A stretch of DNA of 64,000 nucleotides, from the NCBI RefSeq assembly GCF_042944905.1, contig NZ_CP168496.1, positions 2,728,001 through 2,792,000 on the forward strand. Reading direction: 5' to 3'. This document shows, one piece after another, positions 53,110-61,900 of this stretch. Position 1 is the stretch's first letter; every line of letters begins with the position of its first letter. Origin of the DNA: Psychrobacillus sp042944905. Lineage in GTDB: Bacteria > Bacillota > Bacilli > Bacillales_A > Planococcaceae. The notes beneath the pieces were generated by a model. That model had not been told where the DNA came from, made no database searches, and was given only the letters and a program-made list of their open reading frames with translations. The position numbers and the translations under genes were made by a program.

Positions 53110-54524
53110 TATTCAGAACCCCCTTGATGCCCTAATTGATCATATTCATTCCAATTAACATCATAAGGATGATCTTCTTCAAGTACGGAATCTGTTTCTA
53201 CAAGTTTGTAAAAATCCTCGCTGATTTCTTCTAATTGATATCTAGAAAGTAGGGCAAGGATTATTTCTAAACGTTGTTTGCGTACGTGATTAGAAGGAAT
53301 ATCCAAGTAATCTTTAATTCTACCTGGTAGATATCGACGATATCTTGAGTATTCCACTACTCGAGGTTTTAACACCCAAGATTGGAAAATTTGTTTCCAC
53401 GGAATTAATCTCCGCTTATTCATATAGGGTCTTGGACCTTCTGCTACAATTTCTCCATCTGGTGTGACTACCTTGAATTCATTCCATGTGGAAATCAAAA
53501 ATAATTGTACATAATTCTTGCCTTTAGGTATGTGTAAAACAGTATTATCCAATTTAATTTCATTATATGGATTTACTTTAATCAGCTGTTCTTTTCTCAC
53601 CGGGTAATCCGAATCCGGTAACTTTTTTAGAGAGTTCTTTTCTTCTTCCCATAACTGGTATATTTCTTGTTCTTTACTGTAATGCTTTCTGTATTGGTCT
53701 TCAATGGAGAAGGTTAATAATTGCCCTGATAAGTCATCCAGGCCAGTAATGACTGGAGGAACGCTGAAAAAATTATAACGAATATAGCCAACCTTTTTCT
53801 CTACATTCCCTTTTTCATTTCCACTCCGTACATTACACACTTGTGTATCAAAGCCATAAAACTGTTGAAAACGCATAAATTCATCTGTTAATTGGGCTTC
53901 TTCCGTTTTACTTCGTGTCTTTTTAACTGCTGGAGTAAGATTATCTATTCTTATTTTTCTCGGTACACCACCAGCCTTCTTGAACAGTTTTTTTAAGCCC
54001 TCTAAAAAACATTCCTGATTTTCGGATGGCATAGGTTCATAGAAAGCGCCGTTACTGTATGGAAAGGACATGATAAGTAAACGAATATCACGAGTTTTCC
54101 CATCCTCTACTGCCTCCATTACTCCAAAATCTACTTGTGCCTCGCCCGAAGGATGTTCTAACCTTTCAGATCCTTTATCAGGTACAGTCTGATCATTTTG
54201 AACTTCCCATTCTTCAATAAAATTACATACTGTTCTATAAGACCCTGTGAAACCATAGGTCTTTAACTCATTAAAAATTTGTAAGTTATTACGTCTTAAT
54301 TTTTTCTTTTCTCTAGCATCCTCAAATAACCAATCAGATACCATTAGACCCCATTTTTCCTGATACATCATACCTTTTCGTGGCTTGATGATGGAAGATG
54401 GCAGCTCGTTTTCATCTGCATACTTTTTGGCGGTTCTCCAATTAATATTTAGCGCCTTTGCAATCGCATCGATCGATAAACCTTTTTCATTTCGTAAGTG
54501 TTTGATACAATTAATATCGGACAT
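53109..54524 (-). CDS. istA: IstA transposase of IS21 copy 2
   Basis: The 471-residue product is the same as copy 1 except Ile for Phe in VCNFIEEWE (about residue 102-104). It has an N-terminal helix-turn-helix and an rve core with QVDFG. ATG 54524 is chosen as in copy 1. The near-identity shows that the element moved recently. Confidence 0.9.
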   Translation of the reverse strand: MSDINCIKHLRNEKGLSIDAIAKALNINWRTAKKYADENELPSSIIKPRKGMMYQEKWGLMVSDWLFEDAREKKKLRRNNLQIFNELKTYGFTGSYRTVCNFIEEWEVQNDQTVPDKGSERLEHPSGEAQVDFGVMEAVEDGKTRDIRLLIMSFPYSNGAFYEPMPSENQECFLEGLKKLFKKAGGVPRKIRIDNLTPAVKKTRSKTEEAQLTDEFMRFQQFYGFDTQVCNVRSGNEKGNVEKKVGYIRYNFFSVPPVITGLDDLSGQLLTFSIEDQYRKHYSKEQEIYQLWEEEKNSLKKLPDSDYPVRKEQLIKVNPYNEIKLDNTVLHIPKGKNYVQLFLISTWNEFKVVTPDGEIVAEGPRPYMNKRRLIPWKQIFQSWVLKPRVVEYSRYRRYLPGRIKDYLDIPSNHVRKQRLEIILALLSRYQLEEISEDFYKLVETDSVLEEDHPYDVNWNEYDQLGHQGGSE

Positions 54525-54898
54525 TGTTAGCAACCTTCCTAACCTCCATCTGTTTTCAGTTCGCACTTTAACAGTAGAGGTTGACTTGGGTGGCTGGCAA
54601 GTCCTTTTTTATTTACATGATTTTCTCATGCAGAACTCTGTACAAATTCATTGCAAAGTTCTGTACTTTTATTATGCATTACACACCATCATAAATTTCT
54701 TTACCCTTAACGTCATTGAAACCGGTGAACTGTTGTTTTTCACTTTCATTCACTTTCCTTTTCAACGAATTAGTTTTGATTGCCTGTGCATCACACAATT
54801 CGAATATATTAGGAATTTCGTCTGAATTTGGACCGTTCCCAGGCAGCATTATTCAATGAGAATTAAGGTTTTAAATTATCTTAGGAGTGATAAAGACA

Positions 54899-55609
54899 AT
54901 GAAATTAAATTTAGTAACCAATCTCGATCAAATAAAACAAAATCTAAAACAATACAACCATGAACTACAAAATGGTGAGATGACTCTTCGTACAAATGGT
55001 GTTCAACAATGGTATTACATGATGGAACTAGATCTTTTTGGACCAAGTCGATATATTGGCTATGAAGGTGTAACGATTCATAAGCACAGCCAAGCATTTG
55101 GATTAGATGGTGGTGAAACAACGAGAGCACTAAACAAATGGTTCCAATTATGTGATGATCCAGAATTACTCTTGAAAATCACTGATAAACTAGTGGACCA
55201 CCTTGCCCAATTAGATATGGATGTGCGGCGTAACAAGGAAGAGCAGCCGGTATTTAAATTAAATTTACTAAAAGAGGATATTCCGAAACTAAAACAACTT
55301 TATTTAACTGAAAAAATTATTGTCGATGATAGTAACTGTCACACTTGTCATAACCCTTTCTATAAAGAACCATTTTTCGCACACAATGATCGAGGACCAT
55401 TTTGCTCTCGGAAATGTTTGCCCATTGATATGCATGGTGAATACAAGGCGATTGACTATGTAACTTACGTCGAAAAATATCGAGAGTTTGTTGAACTCTA
55501 TAACGAAATCGAAAATATAGATGGGCAAAGAGATTTACTTAATGAACTTGAAATTGTCTATGTTCCCTGTGTCACATACAACTTAGACACTATTCAGAAT
55601 TGTTTTTAA
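54899..55609 (+). CDS. Unknown protein with a zinc-binding CxxC...CxxxC motif
   Basis: The 236-residue product starts at ATG 54899, with AGGAG upstream; GTG 54887 overlaps that site. The middle is alpha/beta. At about 168-195 the cysteines CHTCHNPFYKEPFF...GPFCSRKC look like a treble-clef or HNH-type zinc site. I do not recognise the family. The last 17 residues (YVPCVTYNLDTIQNCF) are encoded by the inserted palindromic repeat, so the native C-terminus has been replaced. It lies alone on the plus strand, facing the HNH gene. It may be a phage or plasmid protein. Confidence 0.55.
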   Translation: MKLNLVTNLDQIKQNLKQYNHELQNGEMTLRTNGVQQWYYMMELDLFGPSRYIGYEGVTIHKHSQAFGLDGGETTRALNKWFQLCDDPELLLKITDKLVDHLAQLDMDVRRNKEEQPVFKLNLLKEDIPKLKQLYLTEKIIVDDSNCHTCHNPFYKEPFFAHNDRGPFCSRKCLPIDMHGEYKAIDYVTYVEKYREFVELYNEIENIDGQRDLLNELEIVYVPCVTYNLDTIQNCF

Positions 55610-55630
55610 GTTGCGTCTAACACAGGGAAC
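55562..55630. repeat. Palindromic repeat, family A, copy 3
   Basis: 69 bp, GTTCCCTGTGTCA...TAACACAGGGAAC. Its left half codes for the end of the gene at 54899-55609, including the stop codon. Confidence 0.85.
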
Positions 55631-55728
55631 TTTTTAAACCGCCCACTCGGATCTCCATCGATAAGAACCATTTTAATCATTTTGCTGAAAGTCATGTTTA
55701 TCATCCTTATAAATTATTCTATTTGAAA

Positions 55729-56310
55729 CTAGTTTTCATCACCATAATATTTATATAATCCTTTATTCGCTAAATGTTTGATGACTTCTTCCTTATAAGG
55801 AATTTCACCTTCAACTCGGTATAATACTAGATTATCTAATTTCATATTAAGAGCCACCACTTTAGCTTCGTCTTCAATTTCTTTTAATGTAGCTTCTCTT
55901 TTTTTAATTTTAAACTCTTTAAAGTACTCTTTATATTCTTCCTCTGAACAATTATTAACAAGCATAAAATGTACTTTTAAATCGTTTAACTGCTCATTAT
56001 TTAACCTACTAAAAGTTCGTCCAAGATGTTGCCACGAATGACATTTGATACAAAGTAGATCTATATCTTTTAAGATGCACAACAATTCATCTGTAGCATA
56101 CTCTTCAACTTCGTGAGCATGAAGCTGTCTTAATTTTTCTACTGATGGTTGGTAACCACATATCTTACAAGAATTATTATTAACCTCTAGCACAACACCT
56201 CTAATTTTTTTCCATAATGATTGAGAGATTTTTTTTCTAATTCCACTTCCATGATACGCACCAGGTTTTAGGTCCATTATCAACTTAAAATCTTTAAATT
56301 TTGTATCCAT
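55729..56310 (-). CDS. HNH-like zinc-binding protein
   Basis: This 193-residue protein has a C-x-x-C (NSCKICGYQP, about 48-57), a HAHE (about 68-71) and a second C-x-x-C-H (LLCIKCHSWQH, about 86-96). This arrangement is that of HNH endonucleases, where the first histidines and the zinc knuckles build the beta-beta-alpha-metal site. The C-terminal 90 residues are helical and acidic, with no known domain. ATG 56310 follows AGGAGGAG. It stands alone on the minus strand. The role may be a nuclease of a mobile element or defence; only the fold is supported. Confidence 0.6.
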   Translation of the reverse strand: MDTKFKDFKLIMDLKPGAYHGSGIRKKISQSLWKKIRGVVLEVNNNSCKICGYQPSVEKLRQLHAHEVEEYATDELLCILKDIDLLCIKCHSWQHLGRTFSRLNNEQLNDLKVHFMLVNNCSEEEYKEYFKEFKIKKREATLKEIEDEAKVVALNMKLDNLVLYRVEGEIPYKEEVIKHLANKGLYKYYGDEN

Positions 56311-56410
56311 AAATTAGCTTCTCCTCCTAATTAAATCTGAACTTTTGTAAGTACCTAGCTACTATATAGAAAAGCTCAAATTCACCGTCGTCATTCATAA
56401 CCCTATTTTA

Positions 56411-56659
56411 CTAATATTCACATATTTTGTTTTTAATTATACTAGATACTAAATCAATAAGTTCTTTAATGTTCTCGCGATCTTTTACACCAAAAACAAT
56501 ATATTTGCTTCCTTTTGAATGACCGTTTGCGAAACTAAGGACATCTTTTAGTAGCTCAGAATAATTATTCGAATGATAAAAACTGCTTTTAAAATCGATT
56601 GTTTCACCCTCAGGTAAAGCTAATAACTGCTCAAATTGTTCACTATTCAACACAGTCAC
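56411..56659 (-). CDS. Short AlbA/Schlafen-like fragment
   Basis: This 82-residue frame has ETIDFKSSFY (about 19-28) and VLSFANGHSKGSKYIVFGVKD (about 40-60). They are the start of an AlbA_2 (Schlafen-type, formerly divergent AAA-4) domain, normally part of a 300-500 residue protein. The frame ends soon after (KNKICEY), so this is a truncated gene. An AGGTGA-type ribosome site precedes ATG 56659. A diverged plus-strand relative lies immediately to the right. Confidence 0.6.
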   Translation of the reverse strand: MTVLNSEQFEQLLALPEGETIDFKSSFYHSNNYSELLKDVLSFANGHSKGSKYIVFGVKDRENIKELIDLVSSIIKNKICEY

Positions 56660-56702
56660 CTACTTATCCAGTTAAGATTAGAAATATTTCTATTTTCCTA
56701 TA

Positions 56703-57372
56703 TAATATCATTCGTTGATCAATCTAATGTAGATCAAACCATTTTTGAAAATATTGAGCCTCAGTTAGACGTTCAGCTTCATGCAAATATGTACAACGAT
56801 AAAAATTTCAAGTTTTAGAAATCAAGCCTGATAATCGACCATACGTTATTAAAAAGAAATACAAGGGATAAAATTAATAAGGGCATGATGTGGATACGTG
56901 TAGAGGAGCTACTAACGACATCATTGCGCGTGCTGATTTAGATAGGATGTACGATAATGAGTCAGGTGAGCTAAAAATATTAGATGGTTACCTTTCAGCG
57001 ACTAAATCTATAACAGATAGTGCCGAATTACTCTTTAAACTTAGCAACTATTCAAAGAAACCTATCACTATTATTTCAGACTGGATAGAAATCTATGAGG
57101 ACTACCAATTACTAACTTCCCATCGACTATGTGGGACAAAAAAAGACCTTCAGTATACAGACTATCAGTTGAAATTATCCGCTAATGATGAAGTTGTTGA
57201 ATATTTTCACTTTGGATTTACTGCATCTCAATGCTTCCTTTTAGGAATAAATCGAGATGGCATAACAGATAAAAAACTCAATTATAAAGTTATATTTGAA
57301 TGTGCAGAAGGTATAGAATATGTGGCTATTCATTCTAATGGGTTAAAATTGGTGAAAGGAGATTTTTTATAG
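56703..57372 (+). pseudogene. AlbA/Schlafen-like gene, broken by frameshifts
   Basis: Reading across frames gives IEPQLDVQLHAN, then EIKPDNRPYVIKKKYKG, then GMMWIRV followed by GATNDIIARADLDRMY. The last three are the usual order in AlbA_2-type proteins (strand, K-G-x-x-x-x-R-x-G-S/A-T-N-D-I). A final open part (56890-57372, about 160 codons) carries a further alpha/beta region. At least two frameshifts lie near 56818 and 56905. The N-terminal start is missing. The first 80 residues of the related fragment at 56411 would be the missing part in a whole gene, but it is on the other strand. Confidence 0.55.
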
Positions 57373-57483
57373 AAGATGAAACTAAAATAATTACAGCTTC
57401 AATATCATTAATACACTAAAAAAAACAAATTAACATCCTACGAATATTCGCAGGATGTTAATTTAACTTATATTTAAAGTCAT

Positions 57484-57547
57484 GTCCACTGTGTCACACA
57501 CAATTCAGGCACTATTCGGAATTGTTTTTAAGTTGTGTCTAACACAG
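57484..57547. repeat. Palindromic repeat, family A, copy 4, split by an IS3 element
   Basis: GTCCACTGTGTCACACACAA...CTAACACAG is the left 64 bp of a family A repeat. The closing GGAAC is at 58867-58871, right of the IS. The CAG at 57545-57547 is repeated at 58864-58866. Confidence 0.75.
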
Positions 57548-57615
57548 TGGTCGACCCCCTTATAATGGACACATAGAGTGTTATAATTGTGTAAATACAA
57601 CCATCTGAGAGGGGC

Positions 57616-57975
57616 ATGATCATGAACATTCGTAAGAAAACAAAAAAACGTCAACTCACATATGAACAAAAGTTATTTGCAGTAAATGAAGTACGTCTGA
57701 ATAAACGTAACAGGCAAGATGTCGCGGACGAACTGGAAATTCATATTAATTCATTGACAGGGTGGCTGAAACTTTACAGAGAACATGGTGAAGATGCACT
57801 TCTCTCACACTATGAGAAATCAGATTTGATTGAACACACTGCAGAACTAAATAGATTAAGAGATATAGAAAAGAAGTACAATGAGCAATTGATACAAAAT
57901 GAAATCTTAAAAAAGTTCCAGGCCTTTCTCAAGGAGAACGAAAAAAGAAGTGCTTCGAAGCCATTACGGCCTTGA
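57616..57975 (+). CDS. IS3 orfA, helix-turn-helix subunit
   Basis: This 119-residue protein has an N-terminal HTH (QLTYEQKLFAVNEV, then DVADELEIHINSLTGWL) and a C-terminal coiled-coil (about 75-110). It binds the IS ends. Its end overlaps orfB by 4 bases, and a GAAAAAAG run at 57940-57947 lets ribosomes slip -1 to make the OrfAB transposase. The ATG is at 57616 or 57622, after GAGAGGGGC. Confidence 0.85.
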   Translation: MIMNIRKKTKKRQLTYEQKLFAVNEVRLNKRNRQDVADELEIHINSLTGWLKLYREHGEDALLSHYEKSDLIEHTAELNRLRDIEKKYNEQLIQNEILKKFQAFLKENEKRSASKPLRP

Positions 57976-58823
57976 GAAAGGATTATCCAGTAACTACACT
58001 TTGTAAAACATTAAAAGTATCAACCAGTGGATATTACAACTATATGGCACAACCTCAAAAGTCTCTTTCTGAGCGGGATCAAATCGATATTACGGTCATC
58101 CAAAGCTTATATGATTTTACTGGTGGCACCATTGGCGTGAAAAGAATTGCTGGTGAACTGAAAGCTAACCACGATCATGTAATTAATCACAAGCGTGTAC
58201 AGCGATTAATGAATGAGATGAATATTAAATCTAAAATTCGAGTTAAGAAGTACCTCCAATCTAAGAAAGATGCACAATCTGACTGGGTATATCCAAACCT
58301 TCTTAATAGAGATTTTGATGCTTCGCTGCCCAATCGTAAATGGGTTACCGATCTATCTGAGATTACAGTGGAAGAAGAAAAATTTTACGTTTCTGCAATC
58401 ATGGATCTTTGTAATCGAGAAATTATTGCATTTGAAATGAGCGATAGTCCAACTGCAAACCTGGTAGAAACTACTGTTAAACAAGCAATGAAAACTAGAA
58501 AGTTGCCCGACTTAACAAACGTCATCATTCACTCTGATCAAGGAAGTGTCTATAAGTCTTTTAAGTATAAAAATCTTGCCAAGAAACTTCACTTTTCACC
58601 AAGTATGTCTCGGAAGGCAAACTGCTGGGATAACGCTGTAATTGAGAGCTTTTTTTCGCAATTAAAGACAGAATTCCCGCACTTGTATGCGACAGATAAT
58701 GCCAAACAGGTAAAGAAAGATTTACTCTTATACATTGCATATTTTAACCAAAACCGTGGTCAAAAAAGACTGGGTTATTTAAGTCCAACTGCTTATTTAA
58801 AGTTAAATCATTCAGCTAGCTAA
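57972..58823 (+). CDS. IS3 orfB, DDE transposase
   Basis: This 283-residue integrase-type protein has an HTH_21 region (about 20-90). The rve core shows WVTDLSEI (D), IIHSDQGSVY (D) and NAVIESFFSQLKTE (E). It is intact. It is probably made as an OrfAB fusion; in the -1 frame the region upstream of TTG 57972 is open back to the A-run. It should be functional. Confidence 0.85.
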   Translation: MRKDYPVTTLCKTLKVSTSGYYNYMAQPQKSLSERDQIDITVIQSLYDFTGGTIGVKRIAGELKANHDHVINHKRVQRLMNEMNIKSKIRVKKYLQSKKDAQSDWVYPNLLNRDFDASLPNRKWVTDLSEITVEEEKFYVSAIMDLCNREIIAFEMSDSPTANLVETTVKQAMKTRKLPDLTNVIIHSDQGSVYKSFKYKNLAKKLHFSPSMSRKANCWDNAVIESFFSQLKTEFPHLYATDNAKQVKKDLLLYIAYFNQNRGQKRLGYLSPTAYLKLNHSAS

Positions 58824-58903
58824 TGCACAATTCTACACTGTCCATAAAATAGGGGCTAGACTACAGGGAACTTATTAAGCGCTTGACTTATTTCACATTA
58901 AAC

Positions 58904-58976
58904 GCTGTGTTAGAAACAAACATGAAAATCATAACATTACGTTTGTTTGAATTAACATGAATGTTTCTAACACAGC
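58904..58976. repeat. Palindromic repeat, family B, copy 2
   Basis: GCTGTGTTAGAAACA and TGTTTCTAACACAGC pair perfectly over 15 bp; the inner part TGAAAATCATAACATTACG is shared with 39210-39288. It lies at the 3' side of the SMC-like gene. Confidence 0.75.
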
Positions 58977-58986
58977 TATGCTCCCC

Positions 58987-61900
58987 CTATTCCTCAAACA
59001 ATGAAAGTTGTTTTTTCTCTCCAACATAATGTAGTGCTTCTGGTTGTTGATCGGCAAAGAATGCTTTGTTGATGTGTTGCTCCTTTTGGATGATTTGGTG
59101 AGAATCATTTTTGGCGAAACGCAAGCGACAGCTATATACCACTGGGAAATAATCAGCAATATACTTCCCTTCAGCATGGGCAGTTAAAGCAATCATTTGG
59201 AAGCCTAGCTGCTCTGCAATGTAAAATACTGGGCTTAATACGTGATCACTGGATGCTTTACCGAATGGATTGTCTAGAATTAATGTACGGTCACGCTTCG
59301 TATTTGATGGTCCACCTGCTTTTTCAGCGATGTATTTTAAAATCCCTAAATATAGAGCCATGTTTTTACTCCAGCTTTCGCCGCCCGACCATTTATTCGA
59401 TTGCTCCCAGCTATAAAAGTTAGAAGAAATTTGACGTTCACTTTCTACTTTACGACATTTCACTTGCATTTTTTTATTGCCAAGCACTTGACGTAATAGT
59501 GGCACTGTTTGCAAATGCTTTTCTAAAAATTTTCGGATTGTAGCGACATCTTCATTGCCAAATTCATCTCGATACTTATCCTGCTCCAGCGTCGTTAAAA
59601 TCCAGTCAATATATTGGCGAATCGCCTCTTTTGCTTCATGCTCTTCCCATTCTGGAATCGTAAATTGATAAATATATTTTGTTTCGTCTTCTGTCCGAAT
59701 ACGTGTTTTCTTTGGTATTTCCAATAAATTATGGCGTACGCGTACTAGCTGCTGCACTGCATATTGAATAATTTGTTGTTGATCCTTATCGAATTCCTGA
59801 ATAGACGTATCCGCAATATGAATTGCTTGCTGAATCGTTTGATGAATGAGTTGCTGATGTGCCGTAATTTCTGCATACGTATGACGATTTTCAATACCAT
59901 CAATTGTTACTTTGCTTAATTTTTTATCTTGTAGCTTTGCGCAAAAATCGCGGAACTTTTGCTTATCGCGATTAATTTTCTGTTGCTGGTTTTCTACTGC
60001 TTTTTTCAGCACTGCAAGACCGGCAAATAGCTGCTCCAATTCTTTTTTGTAGTCATAGGCAAAGGCCGTCTCCTGTTCACTTGATAAATCATGTAGGGGT
60101 TTGATTATTTTATTGAGCTGATGCATAAAATATTGGTCACGTAAGTCCTCTTCCTCTTGTTGCAAGCTTTTCGCCTGCTTACTTTTACGCTTATGCTCTG
60201 TTTTTGTAAAAGTTAACTGCTTCTCATAACTTTCGATATCTAATTGCAATAAATGTTGTAGCTCATCATTAGGGAGTGTTCTTATTGGCAAATCTTCACC
60301 GTACTGCGTAACTAAGAGTTTTATCGTCGCTTCTAATTGTTGCAACATATTTTGCTTCTCATTTACTTGCTGTTGCGGTTCACTCAGTTCAGATTTCAAA
60401 CGCTTTGTTTCCGCCTGTAATTGCGTTACTTTTTCCTCCGCATTAAATGGAAGAATCGTATTTACATCGAGTTGTGGATTCTCCTCTAGCTTTCTATCAA
60501 GAGCACGTTTGTACTCACCACGTATACGCTCATTCGTTTCGATACGCTCATTTAGCTGTTGGATGGTTGCTGAAATTTGTTTTAGAGCATCTTCTAAATG
60601 ATTGTGCTCCAACTTTAATGCATGCTCGGACTTTGTAGTCACTTTTGCAGTGAGCCTGTCCTTTTCTATATAAATTACATGCTGTAAAACTTTGTTATTT
60701 AATTCGAATTGTAAATTCTGCTCTTCCCCCTTCACATTGAGCCATTGTTGCTTTAAGTATTGGGCACTAATTTCGAGTTGTTCCACTTTTTTATACAATC
60801 GATTCACTTCTTCACGATCGAGCGAAAGTTGCGTTTCTAACGGTTTTAGTTTTCTTCCAATTTCTATATAGTTATGTGCTTTTGGAATTTGAATCTGATA
60901 CAGGTGATTTAGTTCATCCTTATCACGAAGTTGTAAGGCATATGTTTGCTCTATTCTTTTTTGTGTATCTTCCATTTTTTGCACTAACGCATTATGATCA
61001 TAAATAGCTTTGTTATAGGCTTTAGTTACGCTCGCGTACTCCTCGGTTAATTGCTTATATACTTCGTAAGGATATTTTTGAAGAAACGCCTGCAAATGAA
61101 GTTCTACTTGCTCCACTACCGCAAGTTTCGACTCAATTTCTTCTCGTTCGTTCTCGATTCGTTTCGCTTCTTCAAGGGAAGTATTTTTCCATTGACTAAA
61201 ACTTTCTTTGTTCGTATGCGCACGCCAAAACAGTGGCGCAATCCATGATTCATCAAACGGCTCACCTTGGACGAGCTGTCTCGCTTCTTCGCGTGCTAAT
61301 ATGATAATCGGTGTTGTTAACCGATCTGCCACTACATGTACTTTATCGATTAATGCCTGCTTTTCATCGGCTGTAGTAATAAGTGTAATCGCCCAAAATG
61401 GATATGCACTCGTCTCCGCTTCTTGCTCTTTTCCAAGTGCCTGCAAGTACTCGACTCCTGTTTGCAATAATGAAAACTGCGACCAATGCTGCATTTGATC
61501 CGCCAAATAAGGCTCTGCAAAAAATTGTTGTTGCGCCGCATAATCATCTAAATAACGTCTTGCTCTACGCTCTTGTACAAATTTCTCCGAACGATCTTTT
61601 TTTAACTGTATTTGCTTATCTTGTAATTGATTCATATAACTGCTTGCACGGTCATACACAGACATAGCTGGACTAATTTGATGCAAAATAGTACGTAAAA
61701 TTTCTTTGATTTGTGCTTCTTGCGCTTGCTGATCTTTTACTTTACCCTCTTGAATTTGGCTTTGCACATGAAGCTCTTCTTTTTCGTCTCGCAACTGCTT
61801 TTCATGAACATTTTGCTTTAGGAATTGCTGCTGTAAGGTTTTTATCAGTTCCTCGCGACTACGAATTGTTGTTTCCAAATGCATTGATCGACTTTCCCAT

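Larger units (their letters stand above)
52315..54685 (-). mobile_element. IS21 family element, copy 2 of the inverted pair
   Basis: 2371 bp, same length and ends as 33683-36053 but inverted. The target duplication CCATC lies at 52310-52314 and 54686-54690. One base difference is visible between the two istA genes. The different duplications show two separate insertions. Confidence 0.85.
51936..54849 (-). pseudogene. YopX-like phage gene split by IS21 copy 2
   Basis: Joining 54849-54686 with 52314-51936 across the IS gives the YopX hallmark QFTGFNDVKGKEIYDGD followed, after a frameshift, by IVEVVGNVYENKEW. Then comes a second YopX start-like segment, KSHEIKFRVWDGNN, so two YopX-family genes or their fusion were present. 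YopX proteins are small phage proteins of unknown function. The target duplication CCATC lies in the codon run for the D-G turn. The gene is broken by the IS and by at least one frameshift. Confidence 0.6.
57548..58863 (+). mobile_element. IS3 family element with 3-bp target duplication
   Basis: The 1316-bp element starts TGGTCGACCCCCTTATAATG (57548-57567) and ends with the diverged inverse CATAAAATAGGGGCTAGACTA. CAG flanks both sides. It contains orfA and orfB, related by a -1 shift. It sits inside a family A palindrome. Confidence 0.85.

Noticed and set aside
33683..54685. Composite transposon bounded by the two IS21 copies
   Set aside because: Each copy has its own, different 5-bp duplication, so they inserted separately and did not carry the segment in.
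54385..54825. 146-codon open frame on the plus strand
   Set aside because: It is antisense to istA of IS21 copy 2 and runs over the IS end into the YopX remnant.
1577..58976. CRISPR repeats
   Set aside because: The palindromic repeats are far apart, not in an array with spacers, and no cas gene is present.
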